From an uncultured Bacteroidales bacterium (lineage in GTDB: Bacteria > Bacteroidota > Bacteroidia > Bacteroidales > UBA932), in the NCBI GenBank assembly GCA_905235675.1, contig CAJONC010000005.1, positions 1 to 54,461 of the forward strand: DNA of 54,461 nt, in the 5' to 3' direction. A program made the position numbers and the translations under genes. Each line of letters starts with the position of its first letter. Within the stretch, counting starts at the first letter, position 1. This document shows, in pieces, positions 8,011-15,731 of the stretch. The notes under the pieces are model-generated. The model saw only the letters and a list, made by a program, of their open reading frames with translations. It was not told the origin of the DNA and made no database searches.

Positions 8011-9372
8011 TTACCACTCGATTAAAATAAAAGAAGAAGGCAGCAGTGTTACGGAAATCTCTCCGTCGCTGCAGTTCAGCGGCACTTCCGTATAGCTGTG
8101 CCATTTGTCGGTAAGATGGCCGTAAACCGTTCCGTCGGGAATCCCCGGGGCTTTTATTTTTATGACCCTGGCCGCCACGTCGTTGTCGTCTTCATTGTAA
8201 CGGGATACGAGTATCGCCATCTTCCCCGAAGGGGACTTTGCGGCAGCCGTGTAGATATCTTCCTCATCTGAAACAGCTTCCACACAGGTCCCGTAGTCGT
8301 AGAGCAGGTGCGACCAGGCGTACAGCGCATAGTATGCCGAAAGGGGCTGGTTGCTCTGATAGTCGAACAGCCCGTTGAAACGCGTACCGGTTCTGGCGTC
8401 ATAGTACATCAGCATGTCGACGGGACAGTCCTGGACGGCGCACATTACAGCCGCAGTGTAAGCCCCTCCTTTTTCGGAAGCAATTACCTGCAGTGAGGCG
8501 GGATAGGTCTCCCTCCATCCTTTCACGTAATTCCATTCATCTATTATGGATTCGGTTCCGGTGTAGCCGTTGCTGTCCAGAAGTTCCCTGAAGTAGGTGG
8601 CATTCATCACGAAATTCCCCGGATCGACGGTATAGCGATGCCAGGAGTAGAAGTCGATGGGGACTTTCCTGCGGGCCATTTCCGCAAGGAAGGCTTCGCT
8701 CCAGTCCCGCCTGCCGGTTGCTGCGGGCCCGCCTATCTTCAGCTCCGGAAAGCATTTCTTAAGGTGCTTCGCGGTGGTCTCGTAGAGGTCGTAGAACTGC
8801 TCGGGAGTGCCTTTCCAGGTGCTGTCGTCCAGGTCAGGCTCGTTCCATATCTCCCAGTATTCTATGCCCAGATGCATGCCGTCCGCCCAGCCTTCGTTGT
8901 AGTGGCGGATGATGTGCTCGCATATCCTTGCCCATTTCCTGTTGTCGGATGGCGGACAGACATTGTACTTCCTGACATAGTGCTCGATTTTCTGGCCCAG
9001 ACGGAAAAATACCTTTGTGCCGGCGTCCTGAATGTTCCTGAGGTATTTGTCGGTGACGGCGAAATCGTAGTTTTCGGCCTTGCCGGGGTCGCGGGAGAAA
9101 TCGGGGAAGACGGCCGAGATGTCCACGGTGTGCTCGCTGCCGTAATTCGGGTTGAAAGATGAGTCGTGAGTTCTCGCGTAGGGGATGCGGGCGGCTTTGT
9201 AGGCTTCGAAATTGTCCGACTGCTGAGATTTTCCGGAGCGTTCGGGACCGTTGTTCACGGCATTCATCGGTTTTATATTTCCCTTTTCCACAGAGGGTTT
9301 CACCACTATGTCGGCCTTCATCGGCAGGCACGCAATGCCGAGAAGCAGAAGGGCCAAAGCAAATTTCTTCAT
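8011..9372 (-). CDS. Secreted GH39-like glycoside hydrolase
   Basis: A 453-residue protein with a signal peptide (KKFALALLLLGIACLPMKA). The body is a (beta/alpha)8 clan A glycosidase resembling GH39 (beta-xylosidase / alpha-L-iduronidase relatives). The acid/base is expected at Glu178 in EIWNEPD and the nucleophile at Glu279 in IIDEWNY; FYSWHRY at 241-247 is also typical. A beta-sandwich C-terminal tail ends in LLPSSFILIEW. It should act on glycans in the periplasm or outside the cell; the substrate cannot be read from the sequence, and a related clan A family is possible. It has its own promoter at 9390-9420 and no SusCD neighbour, so it is not an obvious part of the 19-37 kb locus. Confidence 0.82.
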   Translation of the reverse strand: MKKFALALLLLGIACLPMKADIVVKPSVEKGNIKPMNAVNNGPERSGKSQQSDNFEAYKAARIPYARTHDSSFNPNYGSEHTVDISAVFPDFSRDPGKAENYDFAVTDKYLRNIQDAGTKVFFRLGQKIEHYVRKYNVCPPSDNRKWARICEHIIRHYNEGWADGMHLGIEYWEIWNEPDLDDSTWKGTPEQFYDLYETTAKHLKKCFPELKIGGPAATGRRDWSEAFLAEMARRKVPIDFYSWHRYTVDPGNFVMNATYFRELLDSNGYTGTESIIDEWNYVKGWRETYPASLQVIASEKGGAYTAAVMCAVQDCPVDMLMYYDARTGTRFNGLFDYQSNQPLSAYYALYAWSHLLYDYGTCVEAVSDEEDIYTAAAKSPSGKMAILVSRYNEDDNDVAARVIKIKAPGIPDGTVYGHLTDKWHSYTEVPLNCSDGEISVTLLPSSFILIEW

Positions 9373-9389
9373 TCCAATACTTGTTTGTC

Positions 9390-9420
9390 CAAATATAGAA
9401 CTTTTTACAATTAGGTCAAA
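9390..9420 (-). promoter_or_regulatory. Promoter of the GH39-like gene
   Basis: On the minus strand TTTG (9420-9417), a 19-nt spacer and TATATTTG (9397-9390) form a full Bacteroidota promoter. The predicted transcript starts about 12 nt before ATG 9372. It overlaps the divergent radA promoter region. Confidence 0.75.
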
Positions 9421-9426
9421 ATTTCT

Positions 9427-9434
9427 TAATTTTG
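9427..9434 (+). promoter_or_regulatory. -7 box of the radA promoter
   Basis: TAATTTTG fits TAnnTTTG; a TTTT at 9403-9406 (20-nt spacing) is a weak -33. The transcript would begin near 9441, which supports ATG 9453 as the radA start and rules out the in-frame ATG at 9432. Confidence 0.6.
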
Positions 9435-9452
9435 TGTCTGACGCGAAACATT

Positions 9453-10856
9453 ATGGCAAAGGCAAAGACTTTATGGTACTGCACAAGCTGCGGCAACGAA
9501 AGCCCCAAATGGATGGGGCGCTGCCCTGCGTGCGGTGAGTGGAACACTATGGTTGAGGCTCCGGCGGAGAAAAGCTCCTCCGGCGGTGCGAAGGGCGTGT
9601 CACGTTCTTCGGCCGGTGAACGCAAACCGGTGAAGCTCAAGGATATAGACCGTTCTTCCGATGCTCGGATGTCTCTCGGTATGCCGGAGGTGGACCGTCT
9701 CCTCGGCGGCGGCATTGTGCCGGGGTCGCTGGTGCTTGTGGGCGGGGAACCGGGCATAGGGAAGTCGACTTTGAGCCTGCAGATTCCCTTGTGTTCGGGG
9801 CTGAGGACTTTGTATGTGACGGGGGAGGAGAGTGAGAAACAGGTGAAGATGAGGGCGGAACGGTTGGCAAAGGCTTTTTCTGCGAACCAGGCTCCTGACT
9901 CGGAGGAGGGGGAGAATACTCTGATTTTTGCCGAGACGCAGATGGATGAAATCCTGAAGCAGGCGGGGGAGATAGCGCCGGAACTGATGATAGTGGATTC
10001 GGTGCAGACAATGTTTACCGACACTATCGACTCCACCCCCGGAAGCGTCAGCCAGATAAAGGAAGTTGCGGCGATGCTGCTGCGTTTTGCAAAGGAAAGC
10101 GGCATACCTGTGATTCTTATAGGCCATATCACCAAGGACGGCTACATCGCGGGGCCGAAAATCCTTGAACACATAGTGGACGTGGTGCTGCAGTTCGAAG
10201 GCGAGAACCGCGGGTCATACAGGGTGCTCCGCAGCATCAAGAACCGTTTCGGATCCACTGCCGAAATCGCCGTGTTCGAAATGACGGGAAGCGGACTTCG
10301 CGAGGTGTCGAATCCTTCGGAGATGCTTATCCCCATGCACGAGGCCGGGCTCAGCGGAGCGGCCATCTGCGCGATGCTCGATGGCTCCAGGCCCCTCCTC
10401 TTCGAGGTTCAGGCCCTGGTGTCCAGCGCCGTGTACGGCACTGCCCAGCGCTCCGCCACAGGTTTTGACACGAGGCGTCTGAACATGCTGCTCGCAGTAC
10501 TGGAAAAGAGGGCAGGATTCCATCTCAGCGCCAAGGATGTCTTCCTGAACATGGCGGGCGGCCTCAAGGTCAGCGATCCCGCTGCCGACCTCGCCGTCGT
10601 CGCAGCAGTGCTCTCCTCCAACTTCGACTGTCCCATCCCCTCCGACTGCTGCTTCGCCGGCGAGGTGGGCCTGAGCGGCGAGATCCGCCCCGTGGGCCAG
10701 ACCGACCGCCGCGCAGGCGAGGCCGCCCGCCTGGGCTTCCGCAAAATCTTCGTAAGCACATACAGTTCCCTTCCTGACAATCTGCCCAGGGGAATCAAGG
10801 TAATAAAAGTCGCCGATGTGCCGGCGCTCGTAAAATCACTGTTCGGAAATGCGTAA
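9453..10856 (+). CDS. radA: DNA repair protein RadA
   Basis: RadA is a RecA-like ATPase that helps process recombination intermediates and drives branch migration. The 467-residue protein shows all expected parts: a C4 zinc finger (Cys10, Cys13, Cys24, Cys27), Walker A GGEPGIGKS at 97-105, the RadA-specific KNRFG motif in SIKNRFGST, and a Lon-protease-like C-terminal domain ending with GIKVIKVADVPALVKSL. Start 9453 is chosen because MAKAKTLWYCTSCG is the normal N-terminus and because the -7 box sits at 9427. The downstream phosphoesterase gene overlaps it by 8 nt, so both are probably on one transcript. Confidence 0.97.
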   Translation: MAKAKTLWYCTSCGNESPKWMGRCPACGEWNTMVEAPAEKSSSGGAKGVSRSSAGERKPVKLKDIDRSSDARMSLGMPEVDRLLGGGIVPGSLVLVGGEPGIGKSTLSLQIPLCSGLRTLYVTGEESEKQVKMRAERLAKAFSANQAPDSEEGENTLIFAETQMDEILKQAGEIAPELMIVDSVQTMFTDTIDSTPGSVSQIKEVAAMLLRFAKESGIPVILIGHITKDGYIAGPKILEHIVDVVLQFEGENRGSYRVLRSIKNRFGSTAEIAVFEMTGSGLREVSNPSEMLIPMHEAGLSGAAICAMLDGSRPLLFEVQALVSSAVYGTAQRSATGFDTRRLNMLLAVLEKRAGFHLSAKDVFLNMAGGLKVSDPAADLAVVAAVLSSNFDCPIPSDCCFAGEVGLSGEIRPVGQTDRRAGEAARLGFRKIFVSTYSSLPDNLPRGIKVIKVADVPALVKSLFGNA

Positions 10857-12240
10857 AATTCTTCCCTTAATCGCGGCCCTTGCCATCTGCTCGGCCGCAT
10901 CTGCCAAAGATTTCAACGAAAAGAAAGTTGTCCTCAACCTTGCCGTGATAAGCGACACCCACGTGAACGGCTATGCCACTGTTCCGGCCTACAAATTCCG
11001 CAGCGCCCTCATCCAGGAGCGCGACTACGCCTCCCGCTTCGGAGGCCTCGACGGCGTGGTGGTGGTTGGAGACCTTGCCGACAGCCCTGCGTGGAATGCG
11101 GCCAAATACACCGAAATCGACGACTGGAAGCGCCTCTACGAGAGCGTGTTCAACCCAGTGGAAATGCCCATGGCCTACACTGTCGGGAACCACGACATCT
11201 GGAAGGAATGGACAACCAACACCTATAAGGAGGCCAAGCAGTTCACCACCCGTCTCGGCGGAGATTATTATCTCAGGGAAGTGGGCGATCCCGCAATGGC
11301 GGAACAGTTCGAATGCAGACACAACGTCATCGGAGGCTATCACATTCTCGCGATAACCCCCGACGGCCGCGATCCCGTGGTCTATCCCGAGGAATCCATA
11401 CGCTGGCTGGACGAGAACCTCAGGGCCATCACTGAGGCCGAGCCGGACAAGTACGTGATAGTCATCACCCATGCCATGATATACGGCACCATCTACGGCA
11501 GTTTCCTCGATGACACCTACCCCAGACACGTGGGATACTGGAGCACCAAGGTCCTTACCGACGTACTCTCCAAATACCCCCAGGCCGTAGTGTTCGGGGG
11601 GCATCTCCACTTCCCCCTGAACGACCCCAGAAGTGTCTGGCAGGGCGATTTTACCGTGATGGGAACTGCATCCACCCGCTATATGGCTATCGACAACGGG
11701 GGCTATGACGACATGGCCGGCCTCACTATAATGCGCGACAAGGACGAATTCTCGCAGGGAATACTTCTGCAGTTCGACAACAAGGGCAACATGCGTGCGG
11801 TCCGGATGGACTTCTACAACCAGGCCACTATAGGGGAACCCTGGACCATGAAGCATCCCTGCGCGGACAAATCCCATCTCGCAAAATACTCCCATCCCCG
11901 CAGGACCGCCCTCAACACCGCCCCCGTCCTGAGTGAAGTTTCCGCAAGCGACGAGGGCCTGACGGGCGACGGCAAACACCGCGTCAGCGTTACCTGGCCC
12001 GCCGCGAAGGACGACGAATTCGCGCATACCTACTTCCTCAGCGTCAGCAGGGACGGCACTGTCGTGACGGAGCGCAAAATCCTCTCCGACTTCTACCACG
12101 AGCCGCGTACCCCGCTGATGAAAAAGACCTGGACACGCACGCTGGAACTCGAGCCCGGCAGTTACGAAATATCGCTGCGTGCAACGGATTCCTGGGATGC
12201 CGTCAGCAACACTGTCACAACAAGCATTTCGCTGCGGTAG
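10849..12240 (+). CDS. Secreted calcineurin-like metallophosphoesterase
   Basis: A 463-residue exported protein (signal peptide ending near LAICSAASA). It has the metallophosphoesterase metal-site motifs in order: ISDTH (Asp36, His38), VVVGDLAD (Asp75), TVGNHD (Asn114, His115, Asp116), VITHAM (His208) and GGHLH (His252, His254). Residues from about 345 form a second domain of fibronectin-III-like character (SEVSASDEGL, RVSVTWPAA, GSYEISLRATDSW), possibly for carbohydrate or envelope binding. The substrate is unknown; family members hydrolyse phosphomono- or diesters. The first 8 nt overlap the end of radA, an operon partner with no obvious functional link. Confidence 0.88.
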   Translation: MRKILPLIAALAICSAASAKDFNEKKVVLNLAVISDTHVNGYATVPAYKFRSALIQERDYASRFGGLDGVVVVGDLADSPAWNAAKYTEIDDWKRLYESVFNPVEMPMAYTVGNHDIWKEWTTNTYKEAKQFTTRLGGDYYLREVGDPAMAEQFECRHNVIGGYHILAITPDGRDPVVYPEESIRWLDENLRAITEAEPDKYVIVITHAMIYGTIYGSFLDDTYPRHVGYWSTKVLTDVLSKYPQAVVFGGHLHFPLNDPRSVWQGDFTVMGTASTRYMAIDNGGYDDMAGLTIMRDKDEFSQGILLQFDNKGNMRAVRMDFYNQATIGEPWTMKHPCADKSHLAKYSHPRRTALNTAPVLSEVSASDEGLTGDGKHRVSVTWPAAKDDEFAHTYFLSVSRDGTVVTERKILSDFYHEPRTPLMKKTWTRTLELEPGSYEISLRATDSWDAVSNTVTTSISLR

Positions 12241-12279
12241 GCATCCCGCGCGACAAATCCCGATTTCCGGCAGGCGGCG

Positions 12280-13050
12280 ATGCCTATGAAGCAAGCAGAA
12301 AGCAATATAATGAGTATGTATGACGCCATGCTGGCTGCGGCCGATCCCTCTCAGGTGGCCGGTCTCAGCCGCTTCTTCAAAACCGGTCCCGGCCAGTACG
12401 GCGAAGGCGACAGGTTTCTGGGAATCAAGGTGCCCGTAACCAGGGGGATAGTTGGGAAATACTGGAAGGAGACGGATTTCCCCGAACTTGAGCGCTGCAT
12501 TTCCAGCGAATACCACGAGGTCCGGCTGGCCGCGCTGCTCGCCCTGGTGCAGGTCTTTTCACATGCCGGAGAATCCCTACGCCGTCGCTGCATCGACTTC
12601 TACCTCAGCCATACGGACTACATCAACAACTGGGACCTGGTGGACCTTTCGTGCTATCCGCTGCTGGGAGAGTGGCTTTTGGACAAAGACCGCGCGCTGC
12701 TCTATGACCTGGCCCGCAACGGGCGCACCATCTGGGAACAGCGCATAGGCATCGTATCCACCATGACTTTCATCCGTCACGGGCAGACCGGCGACACCTT
12801 TGCCATTGCTGATATACTCCTTCATCACCCGCACGACCTGATTCACAAGGCCGTCGGATGGCTCCTCCGCGAGGCCGGAAAGAGGGACGGCGCCGCCCTT
12901 AGGAACTATCTGCAGGGAACTCCCGATTCAGGGACGGACGGCCCTGACGGACGGTCTTCCCTTCCCCGCTTTCGGCAGATGCCCCGCACCATGCTCCGAT
13001 ATGCCATCGAAAAGTTCCCCGAAGCCGAGCGGCAGCGGTACCTGCTATAA
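12280..13050 (+). CDS. AlkD-like DNA alkylation repair protein
   Basis: A 256-residue HEAT-like repeat protein of the AlkD family, which removes N3/N7-alkylated bases from DNA in the cytoplasm. Family text seen: KTGPGQYGEGDRFLGIKVP, the NNWDLVD motif with Trp118 and the catalytic-type Asp122, and DLIHKAVGWLLREAGKR. An extra stretch with GTPDSGTDGPDGRSS interrupts the final helices (about residues 207-222), so the C-terminus is longer than usual. Starts at 12280, 12286 or 12310 are all possible; no promoter is evident in the 39-nt gap after the phosphoesterase. It ends 7 nt from the convergent toxin gene. Confidence 0.9.
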   Translation: MPMKQAESNIMSMYDAMLAAADPSQVAGLSRFFKTGPGQYGEGDRFLGIKVPVTRGIVGKYWKETDFPELERCISSEYHEVRLAALLALVQVFSHAGESLRRRCIDFYLSHTDYINNWDLVDLSCYPLLGEWLLDKDRALLYDLARNGRTIWEQRIGIVSTMTFIRHGQTGDTFAIADILLHHPHDLIHKAVGWLLREAGKRDGAALRNYLQGTPDSGTDGPDGRSSLPRFRQMPRTMLRYAIEKFPEAERQRYLL

Positions 13051-13057
13051 AACCATT

Positions 13058-13741
13058 TCAATTCTCGGACTCAATGGCAATTTTAATGCGGTCCCGAATC
13101 TCTTCGGGAGTAACATTGTATTTAGGGCACATCTTTTCAAAGTCCTGATCTCTTTTGAATAGTTGTGGCGAAAGAAGGCGTGAATACATTACCTTGGAGC
13201 GGATACGGTGACGGGAAAGATAACTTGCATAGCTGATGGCTTCTTCAAGTTTGCAACCGCTCTCAAGCAGACAGTAAATATCATAATAATCACGGAATAT
13301 GCTCCTGATGCACAGCGTATAGACCTTCATTCCCAGCAATTCCTGAAGGTCCGGCGTTTTAAGGTTGTGGAACTGAAGACCCACTGTCATTGTTTTAACA
13401 GGATTCTCGGGGCGGTAGAACGACAACTTTACTTTACCGTCATTTATGAATACAAGGAAGTGGTCGTCTCCCAGAATTTCCTCCTTTGCATCAGGGAATT
13501 CGTGTTTCAGTTCATTGAGAATTGCTCCAAAGTCAAGCCGGGGACGTTCTTTCCTGAGGCCAAGCAATTCAAAATCCAGGTCTTCACTCAATCGGTGATT
13601 CAGTTGAATGGACTGCCCTGTTCCTCCACAGAGGAATAGATTTTTAATGCAGTCCAGTTGCGAAACACGCGAAAACACCTGTTTGGTCGATTCGGTCAAC
13701 CCTGCCGCTATATTTTCCGGAATATCAATAAATGTGTGCAT
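13058..13741 (-). CDS. AbiEii-type nucleotidyltransferase toxin
   Basis: A 227-residue protein with the AbiEii/AbiGii toxin signature of the DNA polymerase beta-like nucleotidyltransferase fold: GGTGQSIQL at 39-47 followed by NHRLSEDLDFE (Asp54, Asp56), then KVKLSFYRP and the segment DLQELLGMKVYTLC with FRDYYDIYCL. In characterised type IV systems such toxins are bacteriostatic and transfer nucleotides to tRNA acceptor ends; this member's target is unknown. Its start overlaps the end of the upstream XRE gene by 17 nt, the normal antitoxin-toxin order. Base composition is more AT-rich than the flanking housekeeping genes, consistent with transfer. Confidence 0.88.
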   Translation of the reverse strand: MHTFIDIPENIAAGLTESTKQVFSRVSQLDCIKNLFLCGGTGQSIQLNHRLSEDLDFELLGLRKERPRLDFGAILNELKHEFPDAKEEILGDDHFLVFINDGKVKLSFYRPENPVKTMTVGLQFHNLKTPDLQELLGMKVYTLCIRSIFRDYYDIYCLLESGCKLEEAISYASYLSRHRIRSKVMYSRLLSPQLFKRDQDFEKMCPKYNVTPEEIRDRIKIAIESEN

Positions 13742-14300
13742 ATCTTGTAATGTATTTATCAGGGTTCTTGATTCTGAACAGTTTCACGGCAAGTATATAA
13801 TTCAAAACATTCATCCGCTTGCCCTGGCTGACAAGACGGTCTTTCCACACCCGCTTGATATGGGCTTTGCTCCATATTCCAAAGAGAAGAGGCAAATCCT
13901 CCAGGTCGAGATGGACAAGTGCGGATTCTATTACGTCATCATCGCTCAAACTGTCGGGGATACCTTCGTACGACCAGAAACCACCGTTGGTTTTGATCTT
14001 TTCAATGACGATGTGACGTTTGTCCCTTATCCTCTCCAGTCGCTTCCCGCCAACTTCTTTATCTACCAGATACCGGGTCTGCGCCATCGCAATAGTGCCT
14101 GCGGGGAAATCCAACGCTTCATCAATACGGACAGACAGGGAAACGGTAGCCTCGCGTTTGCCATTGATGATGGCAGAGATGGTCTGGAAATGCTCACCGA
14201 CACGGGCGGCCAACTCCATCTGGCTGATACCGAGCTCCGTAATCCGCTTACGGATCACCTCTCCTGCACTGGGAACCGGTATGTCTTTTACACTTTGCAT
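13725..14300 (-). CDS. XRE-family antitoxin with DUF6922-like tail
   Basis: A 191-residue protein. Residues about 14-68 are a HigA/XRE helix-turn-helix (EVIRKRITELGISQMELAARVG, split as EVIRKRITELG and ISQMELAARVG, then ISAIINGKREATVSLSVRID). The C-terminal part (about 110-191) with FWSYEGIPDSLSDDD and NYILAVKLFRIKNPDKY resembles the small domain annotated DUF6922 in Bacteroidota; that match is from memory. It most likely neutralises the AbiEii toxin and represses the operon. Start 14300 is chosen because the promoter -7 box ends 5 nt before it; the in-frame ATG at 14321 lies upstream of the transcript start. The usual AbiEi-type antitoxin is absent. Confidence 0.78.
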   Translation of the reverse strand: MQSVKDIPVPSAGEVIRKRITELGISQMELAARVGEHFQTISAIINGKREATVSLSVRIDEALDFPAGTIAMAQTRYLVDKEVGGKRLERIRDKRHIVIEKIKTNGGFWSYEGIPDSLSDDDVIESALVHLDLEDLPLLFGIWSKAHIKRVWKDRLVSQGKRMNVLNYILAVKLFRIKNPDKYITRYAHIY

Positions 14301-14305
14301 CACTG

Positions 14306-14346
14306 CAAAGATAAAAAACAAATTATATTAAACAAATCAGTTTATT
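14306..14346 (-). promoter_or_regulatory. Promoter and candidate operator of the toxin-antitoxin pair
   Basis: Minus strand: TTTG (14336-14333), 19-nt spacer, TATCTTTG (14313-14306). ATG 14300 follows after 5 nt, so the mRNA should be leaderless. An imperfect inverted repeat, ATTAAAC (14327-14333) and GTTTATT (14340-14346), brackets the -33 box. This is a plausible binding site for the XRE antitoxin. Confidence 0.65.
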
Positions 14347-14376
14347 ATTATTGATAGCTTTTGCCCGTTTGTTCAC

Positions 14377-14402
14377 AAAAAAAAGCTGCGGACGTCGCAG
14401 CT
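14377..14402 (-). terminator. Rho-independent terminator of tRNA-Leu
   Basis: On the minus strand a 7-bp stem (AGCTGCG / CGCAGCT) with a 5-nt loop is followed by a run of eight T. It lies 8 nt past the tRNA 3' end and separates the tRNA transcript from the toxin-antitoxin promoter. Confidence 0.85.
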
Positions 14403-14409
14403 CTTTTAG

Positions 14410-14494
14410 TGCCCAGAGCGGGAATCGAACCCGCACGTCTTTAAGGGACACTGGATTTTGAGTCCAGCGCGTCTACCAATTCCGCCATCCGGGC
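14410..14494 (-). tRNA. tRNA-Leu (anticodon CAA)
   Basis: An 85-nt class II tRNA. Acceptor strands GCCCGGA and TCTGGGC pair (one G-U), discriminator is A, and CCA is not encoded. The anticodon stem CTGGA/TCCAG holds loop CTCAAAA, anticodon CAA, decoding UUG. A long variable arm precedes the GTTCGATTC T-loop. A promoter lies at 14543-14572 and a terminator at 14377-14402. Confidence 0.95.
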
Positions 14495-14542
14495 AGGGAC
14501 GGAAGCCGGCTCGAAATACCGCCGGGGCTTGCGCCTGGACTG

Positions 14543-14572
14543 CAAAGGTAGGAATTTTCCGTGAGTTTCAAA
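14543..14572 (-). promoter_or_regulatory. Promoter of tRNA-Leu
   Basis: Minus strand TTTG (14572-14569) and TACCTTTG (14550-14543) with an 18-nt spacer, about 50 nt upstream of the tRNA. It lies back to back with the aroB promoter. Confidence 0.6.
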
Positions 14573-14582
14573 GGAATTTTCG

Positions 14583-14590
14583 TAACTTTA
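14583..14590 (+). promoter_or_regulatory. Candidate -7 box of aroB
   Basis: TAACTTTA is one base off TAnnTTTG and ends 4 nt before ATG 14595, predicting a leaderless transcript. No clear -33 box is present at 19-21 nt. Confidence 0.45.
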
Positions 14591-14594
14591 CGGA

Positions 14595-15581
14595 ATGAAT
14601 GTACTTAAAGAAGAACTGAAAGCTTACAGGCATGTGTTCATGGTCTGTGACCGCAATGTGGAAGAATTCGCAAGGCAGCTGGGCGACTGGCCGACGCTTG
14701 CCATCGAGACTTCGGAAGATCTTAAAACCATTGATACGGTGATGCTTATCTGCCGGTGGCTGCTGGAGCAGGGGGCCGACCGCGACGCGCTTGTGCTTGC
14801 AGTGGGAGGGGGGCTTACCACCGACATGGCCGGATTCGCCGCGTGCATCTACAAGCGGGGCGTGAAGTTCGCGAACGTGCCTACCACGCTGCTTGCGATG
14901 GTGGATGCCGCGATAGGCGGAAAGACGGGAGTGAACCTCGACTCATACAAGAATCTTCTCGGAGTGATTCGCCAGCCGGAATTCACGGCCATCTTCCCCG
15001 AAGCGCTGCTAACCCTTCCTGAAAGGGAGATGCGGAGCGGCCTTGCGGAGATGCTCAAGACCTTCATTATCAAGAATCCGGCGGATGCCTATGCCCGCAC
15101 GGTGGCGCTCTTCTCGCAGCCAGGGGGTACGGCGGCCATAATGGAATCCGAGGAGAAGAAGGCGGAACTTTCCGAACTCATTCAGATTGCCGCCGGAATC
15201 AAGCAGGAGATTGTTGAGAAAGATGAATTCGAGCATGGCCCCAGGCGCAAGCTCAACCTCGGCCACAGTTGGGGACACGCCATCGAATGGTGGCAGCACA
15301 CACATCCCTGTCCGAAACCCTGCACCCATGGAGAGGCCGTCGCGATAGGGATGGTACAGGCGGCAAGATACGCCGAAAACCTTGGGATAACGGAAGAAGA
15401 CGGGCTCGCCCGCCGCATCGAAGCCGACCTCAAGGCCTGCGGCCTGCCCACCGCGCTGCCCTGCCCCGCCGAAGAACTGCTGCCCGCCATGGCGAAAGAC
15501 AAAAAAGCCGAATCGGGGAAGATCCGGCTTGTTCTGCCCGTCAGAATCGGCAAGGTCGTGGTGCGTATGGAGCAGCTGTAG
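14595..15581 (+). CDS. aroB: 3-dehydroquinate synthase
   Basis: AroB cyclises DAHP to 3-dehydroquinate, the second step of the shikimate pathway, using NAD and a divalent metal in the cytoplasm. Visible motifs: GGGLTTDMAG at 71-80, VPTTLLAMVDAAIGGKTG at 95-112, and the metal ligands in GLAEMLK, NLGHSWGHAIE and CTHGEAVAIGM. At 328 residues it is somewhat shorter than the usual 350-360, the N-terminal domain being compact. The TT in GGGLTTD in place of the usual xGD is, from memory, normal for this phylum. It stands alone between tRNA-Leu and a structured repeat that probably ends its transcript. Confidence 0.95.
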   Translation: MNVLKEELKAYRHVFMVCDRNVEEFARQLGDWPTLAIETSEDLKTIDTVMLICRWLLEQGADRDALVLAVGGGLTTDMAGFAACIYKRGVKFANVPTTLLAMVDAAIGGKTGVNLDSYKNLLGVIRQPEFTAIFPEALLTLPEREMRSGLAEMLKTFIIKNPADAYARTVALFSQPGGTAAIMESEEKKAELSELIQIAAGIKQEIVEKDEFEHGPRRKLNLGHSWGHAIEWWQHTHPCPKPCTHGEAVAIGMVQAARYAENLGITEEDGLARRIEADLKACGLPTALPCPAEELLPAMAKDKKAESGKIRLVLPVRIGKVVVRMEQL

Positions 15582-15598
15582 CGGTGTAACGTGTGTTT

Positions 15599-15708
15599 CA
15601 TGGCACTTAAATCGCTGTTCTTCAATGAATTAAACGAACCTCTCCCCCTGAAAAACCAGGGGGAGAGCTTGCGTTAAATGCCTGTTCTATAAGCTGTTAA
15701 GCGCCATG
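15599..15708. repeat. 110-bp structured intergenic repeat, copy 1
   Basis: It is about 90% identical without gaps to 50838-50947. It has three nested inverted repeats: outer CATGGCACTTAA (15599-15610) with TTAAGCGCCATG (15697-15708, one mismatch), middle ATTAAAC with GTTAAAT, and an 11-bp inner hairpin CTCTCCCCCTG / CAGGGGGAGAG around an A-rich loop. It lies in the 150-nt space between convergent aroB and the 15732-16553 gene, where the hairpin may act as a bidirectional terminator. No target-site duplication is seen. Confidence 0.85.
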
Positions 15709-15731
15709 AGCCTTGCGCTTGGCATGCCGCT

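Noticed and set aside
8011..9372. The GH39-like enzyme as the missing hydrolase of the Sus-type locus.
   Set aside because: It is 10 kb away, on the other strand, with its own promoter and housekeeping genes in between.
14410..14494. tRNA-Leu as an integration site for the toxin-antitoxin pair.
   Set aside because: No direct repeat of the tRNA 3' end was found near 13050 or elsewhere in the module, and no integrase is present.
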